Assembly (NCBI RefSeq): GCF_028816455.1
Contig: NZ_CP118246.1
Span: forward strand, 3,238,501 to 3,302,500
DNA length: 64,000 bases
Direction: 5' to 3'
Source of the DNA: Devosia algicola
GTDB lineage: Bacteria; Pseudomonadota; Alphaproteobacteria; Rhizobiales; Devosiaceae
This document shows positions 10,379-19,429 of this stretch, piece by piece; position 1 is the stretch's first letter; each line of letters opens with the position of its first letter. Position numbers and translations under genes: made by a program. The notes under the pieces are model-generated. The model saw only the letters and a list, made by a program, of their open reading frames with translations. It was not told where the DNA came from and ran no database searches.

Positions 10379-11389
10379 ATGTTCTCCAACGGAATACTGA
10401 TGATTACCGGCGGTACCGGTTCCTTCGGAAACGCCGTCCTGAAGCGTTTCCTGAACACTGAGGTTAGGGAGATCCGTGTCTTCAGTCGCGATGAGAAGAA
10501 GCAGGAAGACATGCGGCTCGCCCTGAATCATCCCAAACTACGCTTCTACATCGGCGATGTACGCGACTATGATAGCGTCAAGCAGGCGATGCGTGGCGTC
10601 GACTTCGTTTTTCACGCGGCAGCCCTCAAGCAGGTGCCGTCGTGCGAATTCTACCCCATGGAAGCTGTGCGGACCAATGTTCTGGGGGCAGAAAACGTCC
10701 TAAACGCCGCCATTGAGTGCGACGTCCAGCGCCTTATAGTTCTGAGTACCGACAAGGCGGTCTATCCTATCAACGCCATGGGAATCTCCAAGGCCATGAT
10801 GGAAAAGCTTATGGTCGCCAAGTCCCGCATGCTCGACAGTGGCAAGACGGTGCTGAGCGCTACGCGATACGGCAATGTCATGGCATCGCGCGGGTCGGTC
10901 ATTCCTCTGTTTGTCGAACAAATGAAGGCTGGAAAGCCGCTCACGCTGACCGATCCGACGATGACCCGCTTCCTGATGTCACTCGAAAACTCTGTTGATC
11001 TGGTACTGCATGCCTTCCAACATGGCAATCAAGGGGACATTTTCGTCCAGAAGGCCCCTGCATCTACTGTCGGGGATCTAGCCGAAGCACTGCGCGAGAT
11101 TTTCGGCGGCCAGACCAAGATAAAGGTAATAGGCACCCGCCACGGCGAAAAACTGTTCGAGTCGCTCCTGTCTCGCGAAGAAATGGCCAGGGCCGAGGAT
11201 ATGGGGCAATATTTCCGGGTGCCGGCAGACGCGCGAGACTTGAACTACAACAAGTATTTCGTCGATGGGGAAACCAGGGTGTCGGCCTTCGATGACTACA
11301 CCTCGCACAATACGACCCGCTTGGACGTTCCGGGCGTGATAGAAATGCTCAATTCACTGGACTACATTAAAGATAAACTTGATGCGTAA
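10379..11389 (+). CDS. fnlA: UDP-GlcNAc 4,6-dehydratase/5-epimerase (FnlA/WbjB/CapE)
   Basis: A 336-residue extended SDR that starts the L-FucNAc pathway: it dehydrates and epimerises UDP-GlcNAc. The NAD-binding loop is ITGGTGSFGNAVLKRF and the substrate region is FHAAALKQVPSCEFYP. The active site reads STDKAVYPINAMGISKAMME. In this position most SDRs have Tyr-x3-Lys, but here it is Met-x3-Lys, which is the mark of the CapE/FnlA subgroup and separates it from CapD/PglF-type dehydratases. The frame is intact, and the ATG at 10379 follows a purine-rich ribosome site. It overlaps the epimerase gene by eight bases. Confidence 0.88.
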   Translation: MFSNGILMITGGTGSFGNAVLKRFLNTEVREIRVFSRDEKKQEDMRLALNHPKLRFYIGDVRDYDSVKQAMRGVDFVFHAAALKQVPSCEFYPMEAVRTNVLGAENVLNAAIECDVQRLIVLSTDKAVYPINAMGISKAMMEKLMVAKSRMLDSGKTVLSATRYGNVMASRGSVIPLFVEQMKAGKPLTLTDPTMTRFLMSLENSVDLVLHAFQHGNQGDIFVQKAPASTVGDLAEALREIFGGQTKIKVIGTRHGEKLFESLLSREEMARAEDMGQYFRVPADARDLNYNKYFVDGETRVSAFDDYTSHNTTRLDVPGVIEMLNSLDYIKDKLDA

Positions 11390-12504
11390 AGTTATGACAA
11401 TTGTCGGGACGCGGCCCGAACTGATCAAGATGTCCCGCGTCATCGACGCCTTTGACCGGCACACCCATCACACGCTCGTTCATACTGGTCAGAATTTTGA
11501 CTATGAGAACCAACCAAATCTTTTTCGATGATCTTTGCATTCGTCGCCCTGATCACTTTCTGAACGCAGGTGGTGATACCGCCGCAGGCACAATCGCGCG
11601 TGTCATCGAACGCTCTGACGCACTGATGGAGGAGAAGGAGCCCGATGCCGTGCTGCTCTATGGTGATACCAATTCCTGCCTGTCCGTGATTTCGGCCAAG
11701 CGACGCAAAATCCCGGTGTTTCATATGGAGGCGGGAAACCGTTGCTTTGATCAGCGTGTGCCAGAGGAACTGAATCGCAAAATACTGGACCATCTAAGCG
11801 ACATTAACATGGTCCTGACCGAGCATGCGCGGCGCCATCTGCTGGCAGAGGGCGTCCGACCCGAAACAATCATTAAGACCGGATCGCATATGCATGAGGT
11901 CCTGGAATTTTACAAAGAGCGCATCGAAGCATCTGACGTCGTTGCACGCCTGAATCTGTCGCCCAAGAACTACGTCGTGGTCAGCATGCATCGCGAGGAA
12001 AACGTCGACAGTCCGACTAAGCTGGCCGAGGTGATCCAGACGCTCAATGTGCTCGCGGCCAAATACGACATGCCTGTGATCATGTCGGTTCATCCTAGAA
12101 CCAGGAAGAGAATCGACGCGCTTGCAGATCAGCACGTGGATAGTCGCATCCGGTACCTGAAACCGTTTGGCTTCACCGAGTATGTGCGGCTGCAGCTTGA
12201 CGCGTTTTGCACTATATCAGATAGCGGCACGATAACTGAAGAAAGTGCATTGCTTGGCTTTCCGGCCGTTACGATACGCCCCGCCCATGAACGCCCAGAG
12301 GGTATGGATTCGGGAGTGTTGATCATGTCCAGTGGCGAATTGGAACGAGTTATGGACGCCGTCTGCGTCGTCACGTCAGGAACTGGAGGACCGGTTCGCA
12401 GGGTACCCGACTACGACGCACCCAAGGTCTCCGAGCAGATCCTACGAGTTGTGCTGAGCAACATCGACTATATCAACCGAACCGTTTGGTCCAAGACACT
12501 CTAG
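11382..12504 (+). CDS. fnlC: UDP-N-acetylglucosamine 2-epimerase family (FnlC/WbjD), frameshifted
   Basis: A WecB-family 2-epimerase, the last step in making UDP-L-FucNAc in Fnl pathways. It starts MRKVMTIVGTRPELIKMS at 11382. A one-base break near 11510 shifts the frame, and the protein continues with NQIFFDDL, YGDTNSCLSVISA, HMEAGNRCFDQRVPEE and ISDSGTITEESALLGFPAV, all family signature regions, to the stop at 12504. Total length is about 373 residues, normal for the family. The overlap with fnlA suggests coupled translation. It is the last intact gene of the polysaccharide cluster; IS debris follows. Confidence 0.85.
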
Positions 12505-12529
12505 GTCGTCGATTATTGACTGCGCTGTG

Positions 12530-12690
12530 CGCCTTTCGACGCGGATGTTGTAGGATTGGAATGGCTTCTGGGGGTGCACATTGTTGGATGTGCTGCTGTC
12601 GGTTTTGAGGACACCGAGTTAAGGTGTTTTTTGGAACTGGAGAGTTTTGATGGAAAGACGCAAGTTCAGCCGGGAGTTCAAGCTGGACAC
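12530..12690 (+). mobile_element. Remnant of an IS3-family element, 5' end with orfA start
   Basis: A short block after fnlC holds a typical IS leader and the first codons of an IS3-type OrfA at 12650, reading MERRKFSREFKLD, which is the start of the helix-turn-helix domain. The resemblance stops after about 13 residues, and the following sequence no longer matches a transposase. Its other parts are not seen in the window. It is a truncated remnant beside a second, different IS fragment. Confidence 0.5.
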
Positions 12691-12819
12691 CCGCAAAAAC
12701 TGGGTGACTGAGCCTGCCGTCGCCGTGACAGCCGGCCAGTTTCAGTGTTTTGGCGGATTTAGGCTGGCATTTGACGATCTCCGGTGCCCGACGCGGACAT
12801 TTTCCGGTCATCCGGGCAG

Positions 12820-13401
12820 ACTCATGCCATGACGGTACGCTTTTCGTGGAAGACGAGGCGGTCGAAATTGTAGGCCAGATTGGCCAGAGTCAGTTTCGCT
12901 TCGGCCCGAGTGATGCCGATGGTGCGGATGAACAGGCCGAACCGGTTTTTCTGATGGGCAAACACATGCTCGATCCTGGCACGGATCGACGATTTGACCG
13001 CATTGGCCCGCGCGGTTGCGATCGGCATCGACTTGCCCTTTGGTTTGCGCCGATGAATGCGGCTGGTCAGCATGCGATCGGCGAGCCAGGCCTCGTTGCT
13101 CTGTGAGCGATAGGCGCTGTCGGCCCAGACCTCGCTGCCCGTATTCTCCCGGTCGATGACCTGGCGCAGCATCCGACCATCAGGATGGGAAGCGGAGGTC
13201 ACCGCCGCGGCTCTGATGAAGCCGTAGCGCCGGTCGATGCTGATGTGGCTTTTGTAGCCGAATACCGGGATGGCGATCATGGGCAGCGGCGTGCCGTCCT
13301 GCCGGTAGCGCACCTTGCCGCCGATCTTGAGCGTCCAGCGCGCGTCGGTATCCTTCTGTGCCGCCTTGGCGGGCTCGTTTGGCCAGATCTCATCGGCCGA
13401 T
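12820..13401 (-). pseudogene. IS5-family transposase fragment, N-terminus lost
   Basis: The minus strand encodes the C-terminal part of an IS5-group DDE transposase. The segment EVWADSAYRSQSNEAWLADR holds the second catalytic Asp, and SSIRARIEHVFAHQKNRFGL holds the catalytic Glu with the usual spacing, followed by the end TLANLAYNFDRLVF. The reading frame is open from 13421, but its first residues are encoded by the neighbouring IS3 terminal repeat starting near 13402, so the N-terminal third including the first Asp is missing. The continuation is not found on the other side of the IS3 copy, so insertion was probably accompanied by a deletion. Confidence 0.75.
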
Positions 13402-13441
13402 TTGAATCGTCCCGGTTTCACCGGAGACCTTTAGCTTCATT

Positions 13442-14344
13442 TCACGCGACCATATCGAGCACGTCGCGCTGTGCATAGAAGTTCTCTTCAGCCTCTGCTG
13501 GCGGGATGGTTCCGATGGGGCCAAGCAGGCGTCTGTGGTTGAACCAATCGACCCATCCGAGGGTGGCCATTTCCAGATCTTGCATGTTGCGCCATGGACC
13601 CTGGCGGTGGACCAGGCTCGGTTTTGTAGAGACCGTTAATCGTCTCAGCGAGGGCGTTATCATACGAGTCCCCGACGCTGCCGACCGATGGTTCGATGCC
13701 TGCTTCGGCCAAACGCTCGGTGTATCGAATGGACAAATATTGCCCGCCGCGATCCGAGTGGTGAACCAATCCGCTCTTTTGGACCGGCCGTCGATCATGC
13801 AGGGCCTGCTCGAGAGCATCGAGAACAAAGTCAGTTTTGGCCGATCGTGAGACCCGCCATCCGACGATGCGATCAGCGAATGTGTCGATGACAAAGGCCA
13901 CATAGATGAAGCCTTGCCACGTGGACACATAGGTAAAATCGCTGACCCAGAGCAGGTTCGGTGCAGGCGCCCGGAACACGCGGTTTACCTTGTCACGCGG
14001 ACAGGGCGCTGACGTGTCAGGGACCGTCGTCTTGACCACCTTTCCACGCACGGCACCACGGATGCCGATCTGTTTCATCAAGCGCTCCACCGTGCAGCGC
14101 GCCAGCGTATAGCCTTCCCGCTTTAGCTGATGCCACGCCGGACCCCATAGACCTGATAGTTTTCATCCCAGATCCGTTTGACCTCCGGACGCAACTCCAT
14201 GTCACGCCGATGCCGTGCGGAGGCTTTGGAGGGATCGGCTTCGCACGCCAGACGATGATAATATGTTGACGGCGCGATCGGCAGGACTCTGCAGATCGAC
14301 TCGACGCCGTAAACAGCGCGCTGATCTTCAATGAAGGCGATCAT
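13442..14344 (-). CDS. IS3-family transposase OrfB (rve integrase core), frameshifted
   Basis: The catalytic subunit of the IS3 element. It begins with [20 protein letters not shown] (HTH_21-type region), has YQVYGVRRG, then the DDE core: [13 protein letters not shown] holds the first Asp, [18 protein letters not shown] the second, and [15 protein letters not shown] the Glu. The end reads [19 protein letters not shown]. The frame breaks twice, near 14120 and near 13600, but all three catalytic residues remain in readable sequence. Whether the copy is active depends on whether these breaks are real or sequencing errors. Confidence 0.78.
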
Positions 14345-14682
14345 CGCTTCAGTGGGCGGTCGAGTTCCGCCTGCGCAAAATAAGCTGACGCCTTGCGCAG
14401 GATCTCATTCGCCTGGCGCAACTCGCGGACCTCACGTTCCAGGGCCTTGATCCGATCCCGTTCCTCGGTCGTGACACCGTCGCGCATACCGCTGTCTTTC
14501 TCGGCCTGCTTGACCCATTCGCGCAGGGTCTGGGGAATACAGCCGATCTTCGGTGCAATGGCCGCAATCGCGCCCGCCTGCGTTTCGTATGAGCCTTGAT
14601 GCTCAAACACCATCCTGACCGCTCGTGCGCGGACCTCGGGCGAGTAGCGATTTGCCATTTTGCTTTTCGTCATAACCACCAT
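14341..14682 (-). CDS. IS3-family transposase OrfA
   Basis: A 113-residue DNA-binding subunit of an IS3-type transposase. It has the helix-turn-helix region [19 protein letters not shown], then [14 protein letters not shown], and a leucine-zipper-like coiled coil in [20 protein letters not shown]. The stop overlaps the ATG of orfB by four bases. An internal ATG at 14673 is an alternative start. The gene is intact. Confidence 0.85.
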   Translation of the reverse strand: MVVMTKSKMANRYSPEVRARAVRMVFEHQGSYETQAGAIAAIAPKIGCIPQTLREWVKQAEKDSGMRDGVTTEERDRIKALEREVRELRQANEILRKASAYFAQAELDRPLKR

Positions 14683-14726
14683 CCTTACTTAAGTTGATGT
14701 CTCCGACAAACTCGGGGCGATTCAAT

Positions 14727-15050
14727 TGACGTTGAACCGCAACCGCCCACGAGCTTGCACTGGAGACGCTGAGCAACCTCGACAACCTGTTTGGCATCCT
14801 CAACGTCGGCCACCAACGGTTTCCACGAAGACATGCACGCCGCCTTCATGGCGGCGATTGCGAAGCGGGCGTGAGTGTCGGTGTGGGTGTTGATCGAGAC
14901 GAGATCAGGCTTTAGCGCCAAGTCTTCCTCGAAACTTGAGACCACCTCGTTGCGTGCTGTTCCTTCGGCAATTCTCTCAAGGATCGGTTCACGAGACCGA
15001 TGATCTCGTATCCTAGATTCAGAGGGTAGGCCAAAGCGTGACTACGCTAG
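14727..15050 (-). pseudogene. Gfo/Idh/MocA-type oxidoreductase remnant
   Basis: Pieces of an NAD-dependent sugar oxidoreductase can be read on the minus strand: YEIIGLVNRS, then SSFEEDLALKPDLVSINTHT, HARFAIAAMKAA, a damaged EKP region reading WKPLVADVEDAK, and VVEVAQRLQCKLVGG. At least two frame changes occur, and the C-terminal two thirds are missing at the IS3 boundary. It is most likely a gene destroyed by IS activity. It may once have belonged with the carbohydrate locus to the right. Confidence 0.6.
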
Positions 15051-15126
15051 CCGAGGGCGCCGGACTGTTGACTGATGAAATCAGCCTGTTCGACTACTAG
15101 GCGGCCAGGGCTGCGCCAGTTCGGTC

Positions 15127-15149
15127 GTCGGCAATGGCACGTTGCCGAC
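15127..15149. terminator. Stem-loop downstream of the AraC-type gene
   Basis: Two perfect 8-base arms, GTCGGCAA at 15127-15134 and TTGCCGAC at 15142-15149, flank a 7-base loop. It lies 100 bases past the stop of the AraC-type gene on the minus strand. There is no clear T-run, so a terminator role is only a guess. Confidence 0.3.
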
Positions 15150-15248
15150 ACAAATGACGAACACAATCAACCAACCGAACCCAGTGTCGGTGAGTACCAA
15201 CAGCACCTACAAACCTCGTTCGAGGCAATAACGGTGCGGAATATCTCA

Positions 15249-16109
15249 TCAAAGGTCCGCGCGACGCAGTTGCCGATAGCCATTGGGGGTGAGGCCGACG
15301 AGTTTCTTGAAGGACGTGGCGAAATACTGGCTTGAGGAAAAACCGAGCTCGAAGCCAATGTCAGTGATCGAGCGTTGGGTATCTATAAGTGCGTGTTTGG
15401 CGGCGATAATCCGCAAGTACATATGGTAGCGTGCCGGTGTGAAGCCTGTTTCGCGTAAGAAAATGTCATGGAAATAGCCGGTACTGAGGGATACGTGGTT
15501 CGAGACGGCGTCGACACGAATGTCGCTAGCGAGATTGGCTTTCATGTATGATAGCGCATTGACAACGACGGGTGAATTTTTCCGTGCTTGTTGACGTTCG
15601 TAATCTCCCAGCACCCCAATCATGATTTGGTGAAACAAGGCGCGGCTAAGGTCCTCGGCAAACGCCCCAGGATCGCGTTGCTGGACCAGCAACTCGTTAA
15701 ACAATTCCCGCAGCGCGGGTCTGCCCGGGAAATGACGGCGTCCCATAGAATTGTAGGCGTCGCGCAGTAACATCGTGGTGGAGGCGGCGAGCCCAGGCAG
15801 ACTTTCGTCGTGAGGAAAGTCAAAGCGCAGCCAATAGCGGGTGCAGGGATGGACAATTGCACTGACGCCACCTTGCCAGTCGCCGGGGTGATCGATGAGG
15901 ACGCTGTTAGGGCCTGCCTCGTGCAGTTCCTTACCGTCCCACCACTCGACGCTTCCCTGTTCGAGATAGCCAATTTCCAACCCACCGGTGCCATCCTGCC
16001 GAACGCCGCCGAGTCGGGATTCCGAGGTGACGAAATAGCCGAGACTCACCAATTCGGGGAGGACTATTGAGTCAGGTCGGCGATACATCTCTAACGTCTC
16101 GGTGTTCAA
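15249..16109 (-). CDS. AraC-family transcriptional regulator
   Basis: A 286-residue regulator with an N-terminal cupin-like sugar-sensing domain (EIGYLEQGSVEWWDGKELHE) and a C-terminal double helix-turn-helix domain near residues 185-285. The first HTH includes IRVDAVSNHVSLSTGYFHDI; the second is SITDIGFELGFSSSQYFATS, followed by FKKLVGLTPNGYRQLR, the classic AraC tail. It is divergent from the GH4 glycosidase gene, with 124 bases between the starts, and so probably controls it and the following sugar genes. The inducer is unknown. Confidence 0.9.
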   Translation of the reverse strand: MNTETLEMYRRPDSIVLPELVSLGYFVTSESRLGGVRQDGTGGLEIGYLEQGSVEWWDGKELHEAGPNSVLIDHPGDWQGGVSAIVHPCTRYWLRFDFPHDESLPGLAASTTMLLRDAYNSMGRRHFPGRPALRELFNELLVQQRDPGAFAEDLSRALFHQIMIGVLGDYERQQARKNSPVVVNALSYMKANLASDIRVDAVSNHVSLSTGYFHDIFLRETGFTPARYHMYLRIIAAKHALIDTQRSITDIGFELGFSSSQYFATSFKKLVGLTPNGYRQLRRADL

Positions 16110-16233
16110 TTTTCTCAGCCTGCAAAATTGAAAGACACCAACACTGTGCCTCGTTAAATTAGGTTCAACAAGTGGGTTTCCCGATCAGCTGGGCAACATT
16201 GCCTTCGACCCAATTTGGTTTGAGGAGAATATC

Positions 16234-17640
16234 ATGGTCACGACTGGTCCGAAGATTACGGTAATTGGCGCAGGGAGCTTGTTTTTCGGCCGTCAGGCGA
16301 TTTGGCAGATGGTGCATTCGCCCCACCTAAATACTGGAACGCTGGCGCTGGTGGATACCGATATCGATCGACTGCGCAAGCTGGAGCGGTTGGCCAAAAT
16401 GGTTGTAGCCAATGAGGGCGTATCGCTCAGAATCGAAACCAACACCGATCGCCGGGAGGTGTTGGGCGGTTCCGATTTTGTCGTACTGAGCTTTGCCAAG
16501 GATACGGTGCATTATCGCGGGTTGGACACTACAATTTCAGAAAAATACGGCATTCGCATGTGTTCGGGCGATACTATCGGGCCCGGCGGAGTCTTCCGCG
16601 CCATGCGAGAACTGCCCCATATTCTCGATTGTGCCCGTGATATCGAGGAGCTTTGCCCCGACGCATGGGTGATCAATTATATCAATCCCTCCGCCGTCAA
16701 TGGCATGGCGCTCAAGCGTTTTGCGCCGAGTCTCAAGAGCTTTGGCTTATGTGACAGTTTGCACATGCCGCACGTCAAGCGCGCCTATGCCGAGCGCGCC
16801 GGCATTATCGGGGCCGATGAAAATCTGACACCCGAGCAGGATCAACGTTTCGATCTGCGGATCGCGGGGGTCAATCACTTCACATGGGTGCTCAAGGCTG
16901 AATATGACGGCAAGGACGTCATAAGCGAGATTGGGGAAGCCATCGGCCGCCGCGCCGCGACAGAAACGGACGGAGGCGACAAGGGCGCCAAGGCGATCAA
17001 CAATGACGCCATCGGCTATCAATTGTTCCAGATGTTCGACAAGGTGCCTGCCTGCGTTGCCCACACCAAGGAATATGTGCGCTATTGGCAGGGGCATGGG
17101 ATAACTGAAGGCAATATTCCCCAACTCGCGATCTGGGAGACCGAAGCCCGCTATGCGCGCCATCGCGAAATGTGGGAGCAGATCGACAATTTCATCTCCG
17201 GCGCGACCCCGATCGCCGATTATATGAAAACCTTCGGCCCCGACCATGCTACCGACATCATCGAAGCCATGGTTGGTGGGCTGAACAAACCCTTCTACAT
17301 CAACACCCGCAATGATGGCGCCGTTACCAACATGGCGGACGATGCCTATCTCGAACTGCTGTGTGATATAGATATGGATGGGCCGCGTCCTCGTGCAGTC
17401 GGCGAGATGCCACGCGGCATAAGAGCAATGCAGGAAATTGTGCTCGATACCCATGAATTGACGGCAGAGGCTGTAGCCAATGGCGATCGTGCGCTGTTGC
17501 GGAGGGCCCTGTTGGTCGATCCGTTGACCAATTCGATCAGCGACACGGAGGCTCTGATTGATGAATTGCTTGACGCCGAGCGGGACATCATTCCGCAGCA
17601 CTGGTTTGGCGGGTCAGGTGCCGTGCGGGCAGCTGGTTGA
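16234..17640 (+). CDS. Glycoside hydrolase family 4 enzyme
   Basis: A 468-residue NAD- and metal-dependent glycosidase of family GH4. The NAD-binding loop is ITVIGAGSLFFGRQAIWQM at the N-terminus. SGDTIGPGGVFRAMRELP and VINYINPSAVNGMAL are family signatures, and GVNHFTW holds the conserved metal-binding His. The subfamily motif after the glycine reads GLCDSLHMPH: Cys is kept, but the residue after it is Asp rather than the His of alpha-glucosidases and alpha-galactosidases (CHS) or the Asn of 6-phospho-enzymes. Substrate is therefore uncertain; an alpha-galacturonidase-type activity would fit the neighbours. The start is supported by a GAGGAG ribosome site. It is followed by a strong stem-loop. 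Confidence 0.85.
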   Translation: MVTTGPKITVIGAGSLFFGRQAIWQMVHSPHLNTGTLALVDTDIDRLRKLERLAKMVVANEGVSLRIETNTDRREVLGGSDFVVLSFAKDTVHYRGLDTTISEKYGIRMCSGDTIGPGGVFRAMRELPHILDCARDIEELCPDAWVINYINPSAVNGMALKRFAPSLKSFGLCDSLHMPHVKRAYAERAGIIGADENLTPEQDQRFDLRIAGVNHFTWVLKAEYDGKDVISEIGEAIGRRAATETDGGDKGAKAINNDAIGYQLFQMFDKVPACVAHTKEYVRYWQGHGITEGNIPQLAIWETEARYARHREMWEQIDNFISGATPIADYMKTFGPDHATDIIEAMVGGLNKPFYINTRNDGAVTNMADDAYLELLCDIDMDGPRPRAVGEMPRGIRAMQEIVLDTHELTAEAVANGDRALLRRALLVDPLTNSISDTEALIDELLDAERDIIPQHWFGGSGAVRAAG

Positions 17641-17646
17641 AATCAT

Positions 17647-17673
17647 GCTGGCTGATGAGATGTATCAGCCAGC
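17647..17673 (+). terminator. Stem-loop after the GH4 gene
   Basis: Perfect 10-base arms GCTGGCTGAT (17647-17656) and ATCAGCCAGC (17664-17673) enclose a 7-base loop, six bases after the GH4 stop. The following bases are GTTGTATG, only partly T-rich, so it may end or process the transcript. Confidence 0.6.
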
Positions 17674-17900
17674 GTTGTATGAAATTCTCCGGTCAGAAAG
17701 TTGAACGACAAACTGGCCCACGCTACGTAGGTTGATCGCGCACTTAATAACCTCGTCAAGACGGTTGTATATGCCAGTAGGAAAAATCGGATGCCGCTTG
17801 CAGAGCACTATCCGAAACGCGGGAGGAGCAATGAAATGAACGCAATTCGGACCACCTGCCGTCTGTTGTGGCTGCCTCACCTCTCGCCGCGTATTGCGCC

Positions 17901-19145
17901 ATGATCAATATCGAACGCCACCTGTCACCTCACCTGGACCGCACCCCGACGCCCCAGAGCGGAACCGGACCGAAAGCACTCGTGTCAGACAAGATTGAGC
18001 AGCACGACGTCCCCGTCCAACAAATCACCGCAGGGCAGCATCACTTTTTCGGCTATTATGATAAAACGCCATGGAATAGCAGCGGGCGCTATCATCTTGC
18101 ATTGGAAACGAGTTTTCTCAACCGTCAACCAACCCGCAACGATGTCGCCGTCATCGGGACGATTGATACCCACAACGGCAATGTCTGGACGCCAGTCGCC
18201 GAAACCAGCGCCTGGAGCTGGCAGCAGGGTACAATGCTGCAATGGCTGCCGACCGAGCCTGAGCACACCATCATATACAACATCCGTGACAGCGATCAGT
18301 TCTATGGCGTCACCCATAATCTGGAAACCGGCGAGAAGCGCAGATTATCACGCTCTTTCTATGCGGTTGGCGAGGGCTATGCGCTCGGCCTCAACTTCGC
18401 CCGCCTGCACCATACACGGCCCGGCTACGGCTACGCCGATGGCGCGGACAGTAGCTTGTCGGCTGATCATCCCGATGACGACGGGGTTTACCGCATTGAC
18501 CTCAAGACCGGCGATAGCGAACTGATCATCACGCTTCAACGACTGTTCGAAACCAATACGATCCCGCGAATGCATTTGGGACCGCACTGGGTAAATCATT
18601 TGACGATTTCGCCCGGAGGCAGCAACTTTGTCTTTCTCAACCGCTGCCAGTTTGATCCTGCAAAGCGCTTCAATGACCGCTTCTATTGCGCCTCGGCCGA
18701 CGGCAATGACATCCGGCTTGTGCACGACAACACCTATTTCTCCCATTTCGACTATCGTGACGAACGCACCATCATCGCTTATGCGCGCACCCCTGGCACA
18801 GAGACCAATGAATATGCGCTTTACGACCTCCTTGAAGACAAGTTCACGGTCATTGGCCAGGACGTCTTCTCATCCGACGGCCATTGTTCCTTTTCTCCCG
18901 ACCGCAAGTGGATGCTCACGGACACCTACCCAGATGCCAATCATGACCGCACGCTGATATTGTATGACATGGCGACCGGTCGTCGCATCGACATTGGCAG
19001 GTTTTATTCTCCGCCGGATCTCAAAAATGAATTGCGATGTGATCTTCACCCTCGGTGGAGCCGGGATGGGAAGGCTATCAGTATAGATTCAGCCCATGGC
19101 GGAAGTCGTCAAATATACACTCTAAATGTCTCCGGGATTGTTTGA
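17901..19145 (+). CDS. TolB/oligogalacturonate-lyase-like beta-propeller protein
   Basis: A roughly 414-residue protein without signal peptide, built of repeated beta-propeller blades. Visible blade-like segments include HHFFGYYDKTPWNSSGRYHL, GVYRIDLKTGDSELI, HLTISPGGSNFVFLN, HCSFSPDRKWMLTDTYPD and LHPRWSRDGKAISIDSAHGG. The His-rich loops and the last motif resemble the PL22 oligogalacturonate lyase fold and TolB-type propellers. An intracellular lyase for short uronate oligosaccharides would suit this locus, but the catalytic set cannot be confirmed by eye. An in-frame GTG at 17868 is an alternative start; ATG 17901 is preferred by composition. It lies between the GH4 gene and the ABC importer. 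Confidence 0.6.
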   Translation: MINIERHLSPHLDRTPTPQSGTGPKALVSDKIEQHDVPVQQITAGQHHFFGYYDKTPWNSSGRYHLALETSFLNRQPTRNDVAVIGTIDTHNGNVWTPVAETSAWSWQQGTMLQWLPTEPEHTIIYNIRDSDQFYGVTHNLETGEKRRLSRSFYAVGEGYALGLNFARLHHTRPGYGYADGADSSLSADHPDDDGVYRIDLKTGDSELIITLQRLFETNTIPRMHLGPHWVNHLTISPGGSNFVFLNRCQFDPAKRFNDRFYCASADGNDIRLVHDNTYFSHFDYRDERTIIAYARTPGTETNEYALYDLLEDKFTVIGQDVFSSDGHCSFSPDRKWMLTDTYPDANHDRTLILYDMATGRRIDIGRFYSPPDLKNELRCDLHPRWSRDGKAISIDSAHGGSRQIYTLNVSGIV

Positions 19146-19429
19146 TGGCCGTGCTCGCGGGTCACGCAATCCATCATTGCTGCCATCGGCGAAATCACGC
19201 CAGACTAGGAAGTTAGGCAGCATGCAATTGTCGTCTGACTTCGTAAAATATCTGGATGAACTCGTACCAATAGATTTGTAATGCATAATTGCAAATAACC
19301 GCATTGTCACAAAAGAATTAATAACAACAATGACGTACCGAGATACGAATACACCGTAAACTTGCTATTGGTCGGATACGACGCCGTATCAACACCGAGA
19401 GCGAACTAACTACAAGGGAGGATAGGCTT

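Larger units (their letters stand above)
13402..14725 (-). mobile_element. IS3-family insertion sequence, near full length
   Basis: An element of about 1.32 kb with imperfect terminal inverted repeats. The left end from 13402 reads TTGAATCGTCCCGGTTTC with CGGAGAC further in; the right end, read inward on the minus strand from 14725, reads TTGAATCGCCCCGAGTTT with the same CGGAGAC. Inside are orfA and orfB on the minus strand. It separates an IS5 fragment from a broken oxidoreductase, and no target duplication is obvious. The boundaries come from matching the two ends by eye. Confidence 0.75.
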
